DNA from: Candidatus Limnocylindrales bacterium
GTDB taxonomy: Bacteria > Desulfobacterota > Binatia > UBA1149 > CAITLU01
Assembly: GCA_035571835.1 (NCBI GenBank)
Contig: DATNBU010000011.1
Span: forward strand, 1-64,000
Direction of reading: 5' to 3'
DNA length: 64,000 nucleotides
The first letter of the stretch is position 1. Every line of letters begins with the position of its first letter. Shown in pieces: positions 42,337 to 51,379 of this stretch. The notes beneath the pieces were generated by a model. That model saw nothing but the letters and a program-made list of their open reading frames with translations. It ran no database searches and was not told where the DNA came from. Position numbers and translations under genes: made by a program.

Positions 42337-43812
42337 CTAACGTCGTACTCTGATCGCCGCCTCCTCGCTCGCCCGCTCGGCGATCGAGTCGAGCATGCCC
42401 TGGAAGACGATCGCGTGCAGTGGATAGACGCCGTACCAGTACGCGAGTCCCGCAAGCCCCGCCGGGTCGAACATCGCCGTCTGGCGAATGATCGATCCGC
42501 CTTCGGCCGGCGTCACCTCGAACTCGAGCCACGCGCGGCCGGGCACTTTCATTTCCGCGTACAGCACCAGGCGGCGATCGGGCTCGAACGCTTCGACGCG
42601 CCACCAGTCGAGCGCATCTCCTGCGCGAAGCTTTTCCGGATCGCGGCGGCCGCGTCGCATGCCGACGCCGCCCATCCACATGTCGAGTATGCCGCGAATC
42701 CGCCACAGCCAGTTCGCGTGATACCAGCCGCGCGCTCCGCCGATGCGGCGAATTGGCGCGAACGCCGCGGCCGGCGGCACAGGAACGAACGCGGTTCTGG
42801 AATCGATCAGCCGGTTACCGACGGGGACGCTGCCGGGATCGGTCGGCCGGCCGACTGCCGATAGCGCGTCCGACCAGCGGGTTTCCGCGAGCTCGTTGTC
42901 CTCGTTGACGAGGGCCGACGAAATGGCCTGCTCGAGCCCCATTGGTTTGATTCCGAAGACGCGCGTCGCTGAATCATCGCGAACGATCGTCGGATGCACG
43001 ATGCTCTCGATGAGCTTGCGGCCGATGCGTGCGTAAAGCGGCGTCACGAAGCCGAGCCACAGGCTCGACAGCCAGGGCGTGAGAAGTGGGAACGGAATCA
43101 TCGCGCGGCGAAGTCCGCGCTGGCGTGCGTACTCCTGCATGATGCCGCCGTACGAGACGACGTCGGCTCCGCCGATCTCGAAGATGCGGCTCGTCTCGGC
43201 GGGAACCGTCAGGGCGGTGACCAGGTAGGAGATGAGGTCGGCGATCGCGATCGGCTGCGCCGGCACGCGAACCCAGCGCGGCGTGATCATCACCGGCAGC
43301 CGCTCGGTCAGCGCGCGCACCATTTCGAACGAGAGGCTTCCCGACCCGATCACGACCGACGCGCGAAACTCGATCGTCGGCACGGGACTCTCGCGAAGGA
43401 TGCGACCCGTTTCGTGCCGGCTACGAAGGTGCGTGGAAAGCTCCGCGGAGTCGTCGCCGAGGCCGCCGAGGTAAACGATGCGGCGCACGCCGGCCTCGGC
43501 TGCTGCAGATGCAAAGCTGGTCGCCGCCTCGCGGTCCTGTTCCTCGAACGAGCCCGACGAGGACATTGAATGGACGAGGTAGTACGCGAACTCGCAGTGT
43601 TTCAACGCGGCGACGAGCGACGCGCGGTCGAATGCATCGCCGCGGACGACTTCGACGCCGGACGGGACGCGGGCGACCAGATACTCGGGCCGGCGTGCGA
43701 TCGCGCGCACCGCGAATCCCGCGTTGAGCAGCGGACGCAGCAGTCGGCCGCCGACATAGCCGCTGGCGCCGAGGACGGCGACGCGGCCGGCGGGTCGGGA
43801 GGTTTCGCTCAA
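42337..43812 (-). CDS. NAD(P)-binding SDR-family protein with C-terminal DUF2867
   Basis: 491 residues, apparently from a TTG at 43812. The N-terminal Rossmann domain starts VAVLGASGYVGGRLLRPLL (GxxGxxG) with RRIVYLGGLGDD and an atypical-SDR layout without the YxxxK pair; the C-terminal part (about 330-480) is DUF2867, a START-like domain with GGARGWYHANWLWRIRGILDMWMGGVGMRRGRRDP and YWYGVYPLHAIVFQGMLDSIA. Fusions of this type are widespread and poorly characterised; a lipid or isoprenoid reductase role is possible. Precedes the tRNA-Thr, on the opposite strand. Confidence 0.9.
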   Translation of the reverse strand: MSETSRPAGRVAVLGASGYVGGRLLRPLLNAGFAVRAIARRPEYLVARVPSGVEVVRGDAFDRASLVAALKHCEFAYYLVHSMSSSGSFEEQDREAATSFASAAAEAGVRRIVYLGGLGDDSAELSTHLRSRHETGRILRESPVPTIEFRASVVIGSGSLSFEMVRALTERLPVMITPRWVRVPAQPIAIADLISYLVTALTVPAETSRIFEIGGADVVSYGGIMQEYARQRGLRRAMIPFPLLTPWLSSLWLGFVTPLYARIGRKLIESIVHPTIVRDDSATRVFGIKPMGLEQAISSALVNEDNELAETRWSDALSAVGRPTDPGSVPVGNRLIDSRTAFVPVPPAAAFAPIRRIGGARGWYHANWLWRIRGILDMWMGGVGMRRGRRDPEKLRAGDALDWWRVEAFEPDRRLVLYAEMKVPGRAWLEFEVTPAEGGSIIRQTAMFDPAGLAGLAYWYGVYPLHAIVFQGMLDSIAERASEEAAIRVRR

Positions 43813-43999
43813 ACGCGGCGACTATACGGGGAGGGGAGTGCGGAGCGAGGCGGCGCTTGATCCGCCTGGAATGGGGAAACGTTGCTCGGGAGGCGTCCTG
43901 GGCTATAACGCGCGGCTGCCGGGTTGGGGCCGCCCCGCTTCGGCGTTTCTCGTGGCTCTGTCGGATTCTGTCCGCCGGGCGCGAGTTGTCCTTCGGTAC

Positions 44000-44075
44000 G
44001 CTGACGTAGCTCAGTTGGTAGAGCAGCTGATTCGTAATCAGCAGGTCCCCGGTTCGAGTCCGGGCGTCAGCTCCA
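44000..44075 (+). tRNA. tRNA-Thr (anticodon CGT)
   Basis: Complete cloverleaf: acceptor GCTGACG (44000-44006) pairs with CGTCAGC (44065-44071); D-arm GCTCAGTTGGTAGAGC; anticodon stem GCTGA/TCAGC with loop TTCGTAA and anticodon CGT at 44033-44035; T-arm CCCGGTTCGAGTCCGGG. Discriminator T and an encoded CCA (44073-44075) complete it. Reads ACG threonine codons. Immediately downstream lies gene-free, atypical DNA and a restriction-modification cassette, making this tRNA a likely integration site. Confidence 0.97.
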
Positions 44076-44854
44076 TGAAAATCAAAGACTTAGCGCGCAT
44101 CCGCGGATCGCTTCGATTCCGGGGTTACGCTGGGGTTACGACGGGGCGCGGTTCGACTATCGCTCTATCGTGACATGGAGTTTTCCTTCCAGTCTCGCGG
44201 GACAATCGTTCGCATTGGGAACGTGCGGCACAGATCACGCGGAGTGGTGCGCCGTTTTTTACGGGTCGCGAAACTCGCGAAATACGTCGGCGGACGGACA
44301 CAACTCCGCATCGCAGCTCGCCGGGAGCGCCGAACCGGAAACCAGGTCGATTCACGAAACTGATCGACCGCCAAAACTGCCACGATTCATTCTCGTGGAG
44401 CGTCGTAATCGAGACAAAAATGACAGAATTTCGCGGTCGCGAGGGGAGGGGGCGCCAAATCTCTGCGAGAGTGACTTGGGGACCGGCGCTCACAGTCGTG
44501 CGAGTGTGCGCGCAGGTTTTGGGAGTGATTTCCCGTTAGCGCGGCGGTCCGGCCCGCAGTCTTTTGGGACTTTACGGAACCGGTAAAAAAGAGAGCTCGG
44601 GTCGCGTCGCTCTGCGGCTGCAACCGGATCGCGCTAGGAACATCGTAGACCGTTTCCCGAAGGCGCTCGGCACAAATCTGCACAGTGGCCGACGTTTCGA
44701 TGGCTGGGCGTCAGGGTTAGGTTCGGGCGCGCAGAGTGGGGCGATCCGCGCGCAGCCGTCGATGGCTGGTTGGCGGGAAGACCAGGTGATCGGCTAGAAG
44801 GACTCGTGTACGTGCCTGAGCCTGGAATCCATCGGCCGGCAGCGGGAATCTCCA
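44076..44854. other. gene-free stretch downstream of tRNA-Thr
   Basis: 779 bases with no convincing gene on either strand and a visibly more AT-rich composition than the rest of the window. Directly after the encoded CCA comes TGAAAATCAAAGACTTAG, the kind of sequence often seen at tRNA-embedded attachment sites. The 9-mer GGGGTTACG is repeated at 44121-44129 and 44132-44140. Short frames here look like noise; the stretch may be decayed integrase/island DNA and includes the promoter of the methyltransferase gene. Confidence 0.5.
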
Positions 44855-45955
44855 ATGGCGATGGGCAACAGGAGTTCAATGCTTCAACGCGGGACAGATG
44901 CGAGTCACTCCGAGAGCCCACCGGCCGCTCGCACTAAGACGGGCAGAGTTTCTCCGCGTTCAGGCGCTGTAGCGCGTGCCAGTAGCCAAAGGACCAAGGC
45001 TGCGCCTCGCGCTGCGGCCGACAAATCGGCGTGCGATGTCCGGGTCGAGCTTGGAGATGCCTACGATCTACTCGATACCCTCGATCCGAGCAGCATTGAT
45101 CTGCTCATTACGAGTCCGCCGTATTGGGGGCAGCGTAGTTACGGGGCAGACCACAATTGGTCTGTCTTGAGCGAATGGAAGTGCGCGGGTGGTCAGCCCG
45201 AGCAAGCACCTCCATACGACTGGTATCGCGGGGCGGGCGGGATACTCGGGCTAGAGCCGTTTCCTGATTGGTACGTTGCGCATCTAGTTGAGATCCTCGA
45301 CAAGTGTCGGTCGCGACTGAAATCTACGGCTAGCGTTTGGGTGAACATCGGGGATACCTATTTCGCTCGCTGGGCGAGTATTCGCGAGAACGGCCGCCAA
45401 GGGTTGGGAAACAATCCACGGACACGTCGTCGGACACCCATGGGCGACTATCGGCAAGAAAAACAGTTGCTGATGGTACCGGCGCGGTTCGCGATTGCGA
45501 TGCAGTCTCGTCGCTGGATTCTTCGTAATGACGTTATTTGGTTTAAGCCGAACGTGCCGCCTCGACCCGAGAAAGACAGACTTCGGCTATCGCACGAGCA
45601 TTTCTTCCATTTTGTCTTGCGCCCGAAACTGGGACGAGCTCGATATTTCTATGACTTGGCAGCCGTTGAGCCACGCGCCCATGATGTAGTCGAGGTCCCC
45701 GTTCGGCCTGGGCAGGACGGACATTCAGCGACGTTCCCTGAGGATCTCATCCGTCCACGTATTCTGAGCTCGTGTCCGCCGAATGGAGTTGTCCTCGATC
45801 CTTTTTGCGGGACGGGTCGAACTCTCGTCGTGGCCGCGGAAAGCGGGCGGCGAGCGATCGGCTTCGACGTTGCCAAACACTTCGTAAAAGCGGCGCGGGA
45901 ATCCATCGTCGCCAAAAAACCGAGTGCGAGAGTGCGAAATGCCCGTCGCCCCTAA
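44855..45955 (+). CDS. type II DNA methyltransferase (N4-cytosine/N6-adenine class, beta order)
   Basis: 366 residues. Catalytic motif IV TSPPYWGQRSYG near residue 87 comes before the AdoMet-binding motif I DPFCGTGRTLVVAAESGRRAIGFDV near 315, the circular order of beta-class amino-methyltransferases. TSPPY is the form usual for N4-cytosine enzymes (N6-adenine enzymes tend to DPPY). Further motifs: WVNIGDTYF, MVPARFAIAMQSRRWILRNDVIWFKPNVPP, LSHEHFFHFV. The ~60 N-terminal residues are Ser/Arg/Ala-rich and disordered, so an internal start is possible. It overlaps the restriction enzyme gene and should protect its recognition site. Confidence 0.92.
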   Translation: MAMGNRSSMLQRGTDASHSESPPAARTKTGRVSPRSGAVARASSQRTKAAPRAAADKSACDVRVELGDAYDLLDTLDPSSIDLLITSPPYWGQRSYGADHNWSVLSEWKCAGGQPEQAPPYDWYRGAGGILGLEPFPDWYVAHLVEILDKCRSRLKSTASVWVNIGDTYFARWASIRENGRQGLGNNPRTRRRTPMGDYRQEKQLLMVPARFAIAMQSRRWILRNDVIWFKPNVPPRPEKDRLRLSHEHFFHFVLRPKLGRARYFYDLAAVEPRAHDVVEVPVRPGQDGHSATFPEDLIRPRILSSCPPNGVVLDPFCGTGRTLVVAAESGRRAIGFDVAKHFVKAARESIVAKKPSARVRNARRP

Positions 45956-47087
45956 CCCGCGAGTTCCCAACAATGTCGTGGCTGAGTGGTTTGGCCGGCG
46001 AGTTTATCCGACGGTCGCGGCGACGCCGGAAGCACTTTCGGATCAACAAAACCGCCGGTGCCCTTTCCTCTCCGCAGCGATCGAATCGACTTGTGCCTGC
46101 GTCAAGGCGCCGCGGTCAGCGGGAGTGTGCACAATCAGCTCCACGAGCAATGGCACAAGGCAAGACTGGCTTGTCTGTCCTTACAGAGCACTTGACCCGA
46201 ATCTCGTCGAGAACGCCGTGCGTCGGCTTTTTGATATCTCTCCAGAAATGCGGGTGATGATCCGTCCGGCTACGACGCTAGCCCGCCGTGAGGTACGCGC
46301 GGAGCTACTCGACGCTTTGGCGCGCGGGGAAGCAGTATTTGTCTACATGCAGGACAAGCTCGGGGGAGAAGTCTCCTTAATCGCGAGTCCGGGATCGCCG
46401 GAGCTGTCGTTTGACGTGACCTTGGTAAACTTGGTGCCCGGGCCGATGGCCCCGACTGTCGGACAGTACGCAATTCTGGAAGTCCAGACGATGGATTTTC
46501 ATGGAAGCTACAGTCATGTCGTGAAAGACCTCGACGACGCTCTCCGGCTCCATGCCGAAGCGTTTCACCAGAATGTACGCGCGAATGTCGGATGGCTTTG
46601 CAAGAAAATTGAGGGACCGAATATCGCGAACGTCTTCAAGCGAACGCTCTATCAGATGCTTCTAAAGTTCCGGCTTGCCGGAAACGGTGCGTGCGCGGGT
46701 GCGGCCTTGGCGATTCCACAGGCGGTCTGGGATAGCTGGCAACGTCACCTGGGTGCGCCGGTACTCGTGCCCGTAGATGACGGCACTTTTCGACTCGTAC
46801 ATCCCACGTCTCCTGTAGAGCCACGCGCGTGGCTCTATATCTTCGACCTGGATACGTCGGGCGATACGAGTCCTGACCCAGTAGTTGTTACAAAGGTGAT
46901 CGGGACCGACGCGGATACGATGACGCATTACGCATTCAAAGCCGCCCCCGAAGCGATTCTTGCGGCGGGTGGTCCGGGTTCGATGGTGCTCGATGTCATT
47001 CGGGCACGTCTGGCTAACTGGTGGCCCGAACTCGGACCGCTTCGACGTGCACAACGTCTCTCTCCGAAGACAAGTCTTTCGGAATAG
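45939..47087 (+). CDS. NotI-family type II restriction endonuclease
   Basis: 382 residues from ATG 45939, overlapping the methyltransferase by 17 bases (GTG 45924 is an alternative). The N-terminus has the NotI-family layout: VAEWFGRRVYP, then a Cys cluster CPF.. STCACVKAP.. GVCTISS.. LVCPYR, matching the structural iron-sulfur-free Fe-Cys4 site of NotI. The nuclease core has Asp159 (SFDVTLVN) and Glu181-x-Gln183 (ILEVQTMDF), an EXQ variant of PD-(D/E)XK; as I recall, NotI uses Asp160, Glu182 and Gln184, nearly the same positions. Cleaves DNA at an unmethylated site; the site need not be GCGGCCGC. Part of an acquired restriction-modification cassette behind tRNA-Thr. Confidence 0.85.
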   Translation: MPVAPNPRVPNNVVAEWFGRRVYPTVAATPEALSDQQNRRCPFLSAAIESTCACVKAPRSAGVCTISSTSNGTRQDWLVCPYRALDPNLVENAVRRLFDISPEMRVMIRPATTLARREVRAELLDALARGEAVFVYMQDKLGGEVSLIASPGSPELSFDVTLVNLVPGPMAPTVGQYAILEVQTMDFHGSYSHVVKDLDDALRLHAEAFHQNVRANVGWLCKKIEGPNIANVFKRTLYQMLLKFRLAGNGACAGAALAIPQAVWDSWQRHLGAPVLVPVDDGTFRLVHPTSPVEPRAWLYIFDLDTSGDTSPDPVVVTKVIGTDADTMTHYAFKAAPEAILAAGGPGSMVLDVIRARLANWWPELGPLRRAQRLSPKTSLSE

Positions 47088-47369
47088 CTCGCGGGCTTTG
47101 GCAACTTGACCGTCGAATCGGCAGCGCGCTTCGCGGCCCGCGGCCGAGAGTCTCGATTCCTGCCTGCATCTGCGCACCGGCCGGACGACAGCTCGCGGAA
47201 ACGTTCCGACTCTCAGCTTCCCAACGTAGCCGGCTCTCGCCACGAGCGGCCTGTGAGCACAGTCACTGCATCGTTCCCGCGGCGCTAGTCACAGTGCGGA
47301 ACGGTCTCTATGAGACGCCATAGTCTCGAATTCCGACATTGGAGTCGAGCCGTGCTGCGGAGGAGATTT

Positions 47370-47897
47370 ATGCGATTCATACTGACGAAGGCCGGGATCC
47401 TGCTGCTCGCGGTCACGCTTTGTGGCTGGTCCGGCTGCGCCCAGGTGAAACACCATCCGGTCGACAGCTTCGATCAAGTCCAGGGCATCCCTTACTACCT
47501 TGGCTCTTGGTACCTGCTGCTCTACCCGGACGGCAAGGGCGCGGTGAAATCCTCGTTCCTGTACATGATGGATCCGCGGTTCAAGATGGAGGCGCGCCCG
47601 CGCGCGTGGTTCGCCTCGGTCGAATCGCTGCTCAAGCTCGACGGCGGCGTTCTCACGGCGACCGAGATGAAAGCGGATACCACCGCCGTTCCGTCGTTCA
47701 TTCTCAAAGCCGCCGAGAAGGCGGCCACGTCAATGGTCGCCAACGACGTCAGCGCCAGCCGCGGAGAAGAAACCGTGACCTCCGTTCCCGCGCCCAGTAT
47801 CTACCGGATCGACGTTCAAGCACCGTCGAACCCGGGCGACGCGACCATCGTGACGTTTGTCGGCGAGCAATCCGATTTCCTAGTCGAAGTCTACTGA
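47370..47897 (+). CDS. putative lipoprotein, first gene of a three-gene operon
   Basis: 175 residues from ATG 47370 with AGGAGA at 47361-47366. Signal peptide (LTKAGILLLAVTLCGWSGC) with the lipid-acceptor Cys23. The mature part (VQGIPYYLGSWYLLLYPDGKGAVKSSFLYMMDPRFKMEARP, SIYRIDVQAPSNPG, TIVTFVGEQSDFLVEVY) is beta-rich and unassigned; PxYYLPxxLL-type segments occur in other uncharacterised lipoproteins. Eleven bases before the second lipoprotein gene. A ~280-base gap separates it from the restriction enzyme gene, so it may lie outside the island. Confidence 0.7.
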   Translation: MRFILTKAGILLLAVTLCGWSGCAQVKHHPVDSFDQVQGIPYYLGSWYLLLYPDGKGAVKSSFLYMMDPRFKMEARPRAWFASVESLLKLDGGVLTATEMKADTTAVPSFILKAAEKAATSMVANDVSASRGEETVTSVPAPSIYRIDVQAPSNPGDATIVTFVGEQSDFLVEVY

Positions 47898-47908
47898 GGA
47901 GGAATTCG

Positions 47909-48988
47909 ATGCGAGTATCTATGAGCCTTCTCAGTCTTGGCATCTTCCTGTGTGGGTGCACTTGCGTTCGCGTGGAGCGGGTTTCCACCGACGCCTCTCG
48001 ACATTCCCATGGGCCAGTCGGCCAGCGCTTCGCACTTCCCGTCGTCGCATTCGTGGTCACGCCGACCGGCGAGGGTGGGATTTCGGTCGAACGTAGCGAT
48101 CTTCCGGATCCAGCCAACACTTTCGCGATCGACGGTGACGCCCTGTTCGCCGCCTACAGTTTGAACGTCGAGACGAAGAATGGAGTGCTGACGCAAGTAC
48201 GATGGAATCCCGATTCGACGGCGGTCCTCGGACAGACACTCGCCTCTGCCGGCGGTCTCGCCTCGGAGGCCATCAAGGCAAGCCGGACAGCAGAAGACTC
48301 GAAGGATTCGGCCATTGCAGCCGCGAAAATGGATGTGGTGGTGGCCCAGGCGGCGTACGACAAGACACTCAAGGAGTATGGATTGGGATCCAAGGAGGAG
48401 AAGGAAGCGAAAGTCGCGCTTGCGAAAGCTAAGGCCAAGCTCGCCCTGCTCACCGGCAACGATGCAACAGCCGTACTGAACGATTTGGCCAACGTATCGA
48501 ACGATGCTGCGGGTAAGGCGGCGCTCGACCGGTTCTCGAAAGCACCTGCACCGATGCTGCTCGTGCTTCACGTCGACAAGGACGGTCGTCCGAGTCTGAA
48601 ACCGGCAAGAACCGAAGCGGGCGATTTCCAGCTTCGCACGCCGATCGCCGGCACCAAACCGGCGGCAACGACCGATACTGCTGTCGTGGTTCCGACTGAC
48701 AAAGCCCGCATCACGATCAAAAAGCCTGCTTCTGGTGACTTCACTGCCGAGATCGAGCTGAGCGCGAAGGTCGCTGCCGCGACGACGCAGGATTTACGGG
48801 ACACGCAAACCGGCATTGAGCACACGGCGCGGGCAAAAGGGCTCGTCGTGAAAACCGGCGCCGCGGATCACTTGATCCTGACGCTCGACTCCGGGTTGCC
48901 GACCGGCGTCTACCAGTATCGTTTCAACGTGACGGCGACAGCGGGAGCTGCCCCTGTCTTACTCACCGTCACGTTGGACGTGAAGTAG
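47909..48988 (+). CDS. putative lipoprotein with coiled-coil segment
   Basis: 359 residues from ATG 47909, preceded by GAGGAGG. N-terminus MRVSMSLLSLGIFLCGCTC has a lipobox L-C-G-C (Cys17). Residues 95-205 are Ala/Lys-rich and helical (ASAGGLASEAIKASRTAEDSKDSAIAAAK.. AYDKTLKEYG.. AKVALAKAKAKLALLTG), a likely coiled coil or stalk; the C-terminal ~120 residues are beta-rich (RITIKKPASGDFTAEIEL.. TGVYQYRFNVTA). Similar layouts, in my memory, belong to uncharacterised outer-membrane lipoproteins. It overlaps the metalloprotease-like gene by one base (TAGTG). Confidence 0.7.
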   Translation: MRVSMSLLSLGIFLCGCTCVRVERVSTDASRHSHGPVGQRFALPVVAFVVTPTGEGGISVERSDLPDPANTFAIDGDALFAAYSLNVETKNGVLTQVRWNPDSTAVLGQTLASAGGLASEAIKASRTAEDSKDSAIAAAKMDVVVAQAAYDKTLKEYGLGSKEEKEAKVALAKAKAKLALLTGNDATAVLNDLANVSNDAAGKAALDRFSKAPAPMLLVLHVDKDGRPSLKPARTEAGDFQLRTPIAGTKPAATTDTAVVVPTDKARITIKKPASGDFTAEIELSAKVAAATTQDLRDTQTGIEHTARAKGLVVKTGAADHLILTLDSGLPTGVYQYRFNVTATAGAAPVLLTVTLDVK

Positions 48989-50436
48989 TGGCGAGGATCG
49001 AAGGCTACGTCGGTGCGCTGCGACCGACGTCGGTGCTTCCGAGTCTTCCTCTTCAGCTCGGGGGTATCCGGATCGAGGAAAGCCTCATGCGCGGAGCCAG
49101 CGATGGTGGAACGCGCCCGCTGAGGTTCGACCTCTCGTATTCGAATCTGGCGTCGGGAAACCGACCGAACAATGAACCGTCTGACATCCCGACGCTTCAA
49201 GCCTCGCTGACTTCGCTCTTTCCCGGTCAGCCGTCGTCGCGAAGCCGGCGACGGGTAGGATTGGTGCTCGCCGACACGTACACATACAGCAAGACGGTGC
49301 TGGGACTGATGTTCGACATCGCTCCCTTTGCCGGAGAGTTTTACAGGGAAGGCGCAGCAGTGTTCCTGGACTCGATTCGTTCGTGGCGAAAGAGTGAAGG
49401 ACCACAGGCGCAAGCAGACGAAATGGCTTTCACCGCCATTCACGAGCTCGGTCACTGCTTCAATCTCTGGCACGCAGAGAAGCCGGAGTATGCCCCGAAT
49501 TTCATGATGTCGAGCGGCAAGAAGGTCTTTGATCTGAATGCATGGAACTTTCATCCGGATCACGAGAGCTACCTGAGGCTCGCGGGCGGACACGACGATG
49601 TTTTGCCGTACGTGCTACCGGGCGGCACCCCGTTCGACACGCGTCCGGACGGCTGGGGCAAGGGAACATCTTCCTGGGGAGCCGTTGAAAACAATCCACG
49701 CGAGCCGGCAAAGAACGATCTGCGTCTTCATATCGCACTGGATCGTCAGGAGATGTGGTACTTCGAGCCGCTGGAACTGGATCTGCGCATTTCCGCGAAG
49801 CGAGGAGCCCGCGTGCGAAGAATTCCGGACCAGATAGATCCGGGCTACGAACGTCTGCGAATCTGGCTCGAGGAGCCGGACGGACGCCGATCGTATTATC
49901 GACCTCCCGTACGATACTGCTCGAACCCCGCGAAAGTCGTGGTCGCCCCGGGACGCGATTTTGTCCGCGATGTCACGCTGTTCGCGGGGGCAGCCGGCTA
50001 CACGTTCAAGACGCCCGGCATATATCGCATCCGGGCCAGCTACCGCGTCGGGCCGCGCGAGGTTCTCTGGTCGAACATCGAAACGTTGAACGTGAAACCG
50101 GCGCGGCCCGGCATGAAGGAGTACGAGAATGCGAGCGCGATCCTGAAATCTCCGCAGATGGCCCACATCCTTTTGTATCATCGGCCGCGCCGGCTACGGC
50201 TCGATGTCGTCAGACAGCTCGCCGAGGTCGCCAAACGCATCCCGGACAGGACATCTGCAGGTGCGGTCCGTTACGAATCCGCGCAATTGCTGTCACGAAT
50301 TCCTGCGTCTCGGCGGGGCGCCGCGACACGCCAGGTTCTGTCGGGTCTCGAAAGATCCATCCTCGACGGCGGGCACGGACGCTACCGGGAACAACATGCG
50401 CTCGAGTTGGTCGACACGCTGCGGAAATCGAAATGA
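48988..50436 (+). CDS. zinc metalloprotease-like protein with HExxHxxNxxH motif
   Basis: 482 residues from a GTG overlapping the previous stop. Residues 152-162 read HELGHCFNLWH, a metzincin-like zinc motif in which the usual Gly is replaced by Asn; upstream AFTAI and a possible Met-turn NFMMSSG follow. The region 240-370 is beta-rich (LRLHIALDRQEMWYFEPLELDLRIS.. GIYRIRASYRVG) like an Ig-type substrate- or partner-binding domain; the C-terminal ~90 residues are helical (VRQLAEVAKRIPDRTSAGAVRYESAQLLSRIP). No signal peptide or lipobox is visible, unlike its two operon partners, so it may act in the cytoplasm or be exported another way. Confidence 0.78.
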   Translation: MARIEGYVGALRPTSVLPSLPLQLGGIRIEESLMRGASDGGTRPLRFDLSYSNLASGNRPNNEPSDIPTLQASLTSLFPGQPSSRSRRRVGLVLADTYTYSKTVLGLMFDIAPFAGEFYREGAAVFLDSIRSWRKSEGPQAQADEMAFTAIHELGHCFNLWHAEKPEYAPNFMMSSGKKVFDLNAWNFHPDHESYLRLAGGHDDVLPYVLPGGTPFDTRPDGWGKGTSSWGAVENNPREPAKNDLRLHIALDRQEMWYFEPLELDLRISAKRGARVRRIPDQIDPGYERLRIWLEEPDGRRSYYRPPVRYCSNPAKVVVAPGRDFVRDVTLFAGAAGYTFKTPGIYRIRASYRVGPREVLWSNIETLNVKPARPGMKEYENASAILKSPQMAHILLYHRPRRLRLDVVRQLAEVAKRIPDRTSAGAVRYESAQLLSRIPASRRGAATRQVLSGLERSILDGGHGRYREQHALELVDTLRKSK

Positions 50437-50574
50437 GCCATGGCGACTCGATCGTCGCACGCCAACGCGTACTCGCCGATCACGCCGCCGTCCCGTTCGA
50501 TCGCGATAACGACTTCGTCCAATGACGAAACTCCGGGCAAGCGGGTCAGGGCTGACCTGTTCGCTTCCGGAACG

Positions 50575-51168
50575 TCAGTCCAAGTCGCCGAACAGTTCCT
50601 CGATCGACAACTCGACGCCGGCGACGACTCGCGAGATCAGGAAGCCGGCGCCAAACACCCGCGCCGCCCCAAAGCCCTCGCCGTCACGCGCGAAAATCGT
50701 AACCTCACAGCGGCGAGGATCGACAAGCCAGTACTCATCGACACCACAGCGCTCGTAGATTTTCTTTTTCTCGATTCGGTCGCGCCGTGCGGTTGACGGA
50801 GACAGCACCTCTATGACGAGGTCGGGGACGACGTCGATGAACCCCGTAGGCTTGGTCATCATTTCGTTCGTGCGCCTCGCGGCCGAAATGAAAGACACAT
50901 CCGGTTGGAGCGTATCGCCCGAAGGCAGATCGAAGCCGGCGCTCGACTCGAGGACCAGGCCGCCGGTCATCCTCGCGTATCGACCCAGGGCGAATACAAT
51001 TCGGGCCGCGACCACGCTGTGACCGATCCGGGCAGGCGGCGTCATGATGATCCGTCCGCCGAGGAGCTCGTAGCGGTTGATGTCGGAAGCCGGAAGCTCC
51101 TGGAGCCAATCCCAGAACTCGGCCTGCGTGAACTTCTCGTCCGATCGGAACGCGGTCTGCACCGACAT
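50575..51168 (-). CDS. Uma2 family endonuclease-like protein
   Basis: 197 residues from ATG 51168 with GGAGGGCC upstream. Uma2 (DUF820) PD-(D/E)XK fold: RYELLGGRIIMTPPARIGHSVVAARI, LQPDVSFIS (Asp), VPDLVIEVLSPSTARRDRIEKKKIYERCGVDEYWLVDPR (Glu and Lys cluster with YWLVDP). Such proteins are numerous in cyanobacteria and other genomes, often near mobile DNA, and are presumed nucleases of unknown target. Its position next to the restriction-modification region fits that habit. Confidence 0.9.
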   Translation of the reverse strand: MSVQTAFRSDEKFTQAEFWDWLQELPASDINRYELLGGRIIMTPPARIGHSVVAARIVFALGRYARMTGGLVLESSAGFDLPSGDTLQPDVSFISAARRTNEMMTKPTGFIDVVPDLVIEVLSPSTARRDRIEKKKIYERCGVDEYWLVDPRRCEVTIFARDGEGFGAARVFGAGFLISRVVAGVELSIEELFGDLD

Positions 51169-51379
51169 GGCCCTCCAAGCGTACCCCAACTCATTCTGCC
51201 GGGAAAAGTACTCTTTCGACTGCCGATGCTGCGACGACAGGGATGGAATGTTCCGTGTCGACCGTGACGGGCTCCGGAAACTACGGCTGACGGCGCGCCG
51301 CGCAAGCTGACCCTCAAGGCCGGATCCGATGCGGCAATTAACGTCGTTGCGTACGACCCCGCTCCGTCCTACGATCCCC

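Noticed and set aside
44076-50436. A second copy of the tRNA-Thr 3' end marking the far boundary of an island
   Set aside because: I scanned for GGTTCGAGTCCGGG-like sequence and saw only a partial GGTTCGACTAT near 44151; no convincing direct repeat was found.
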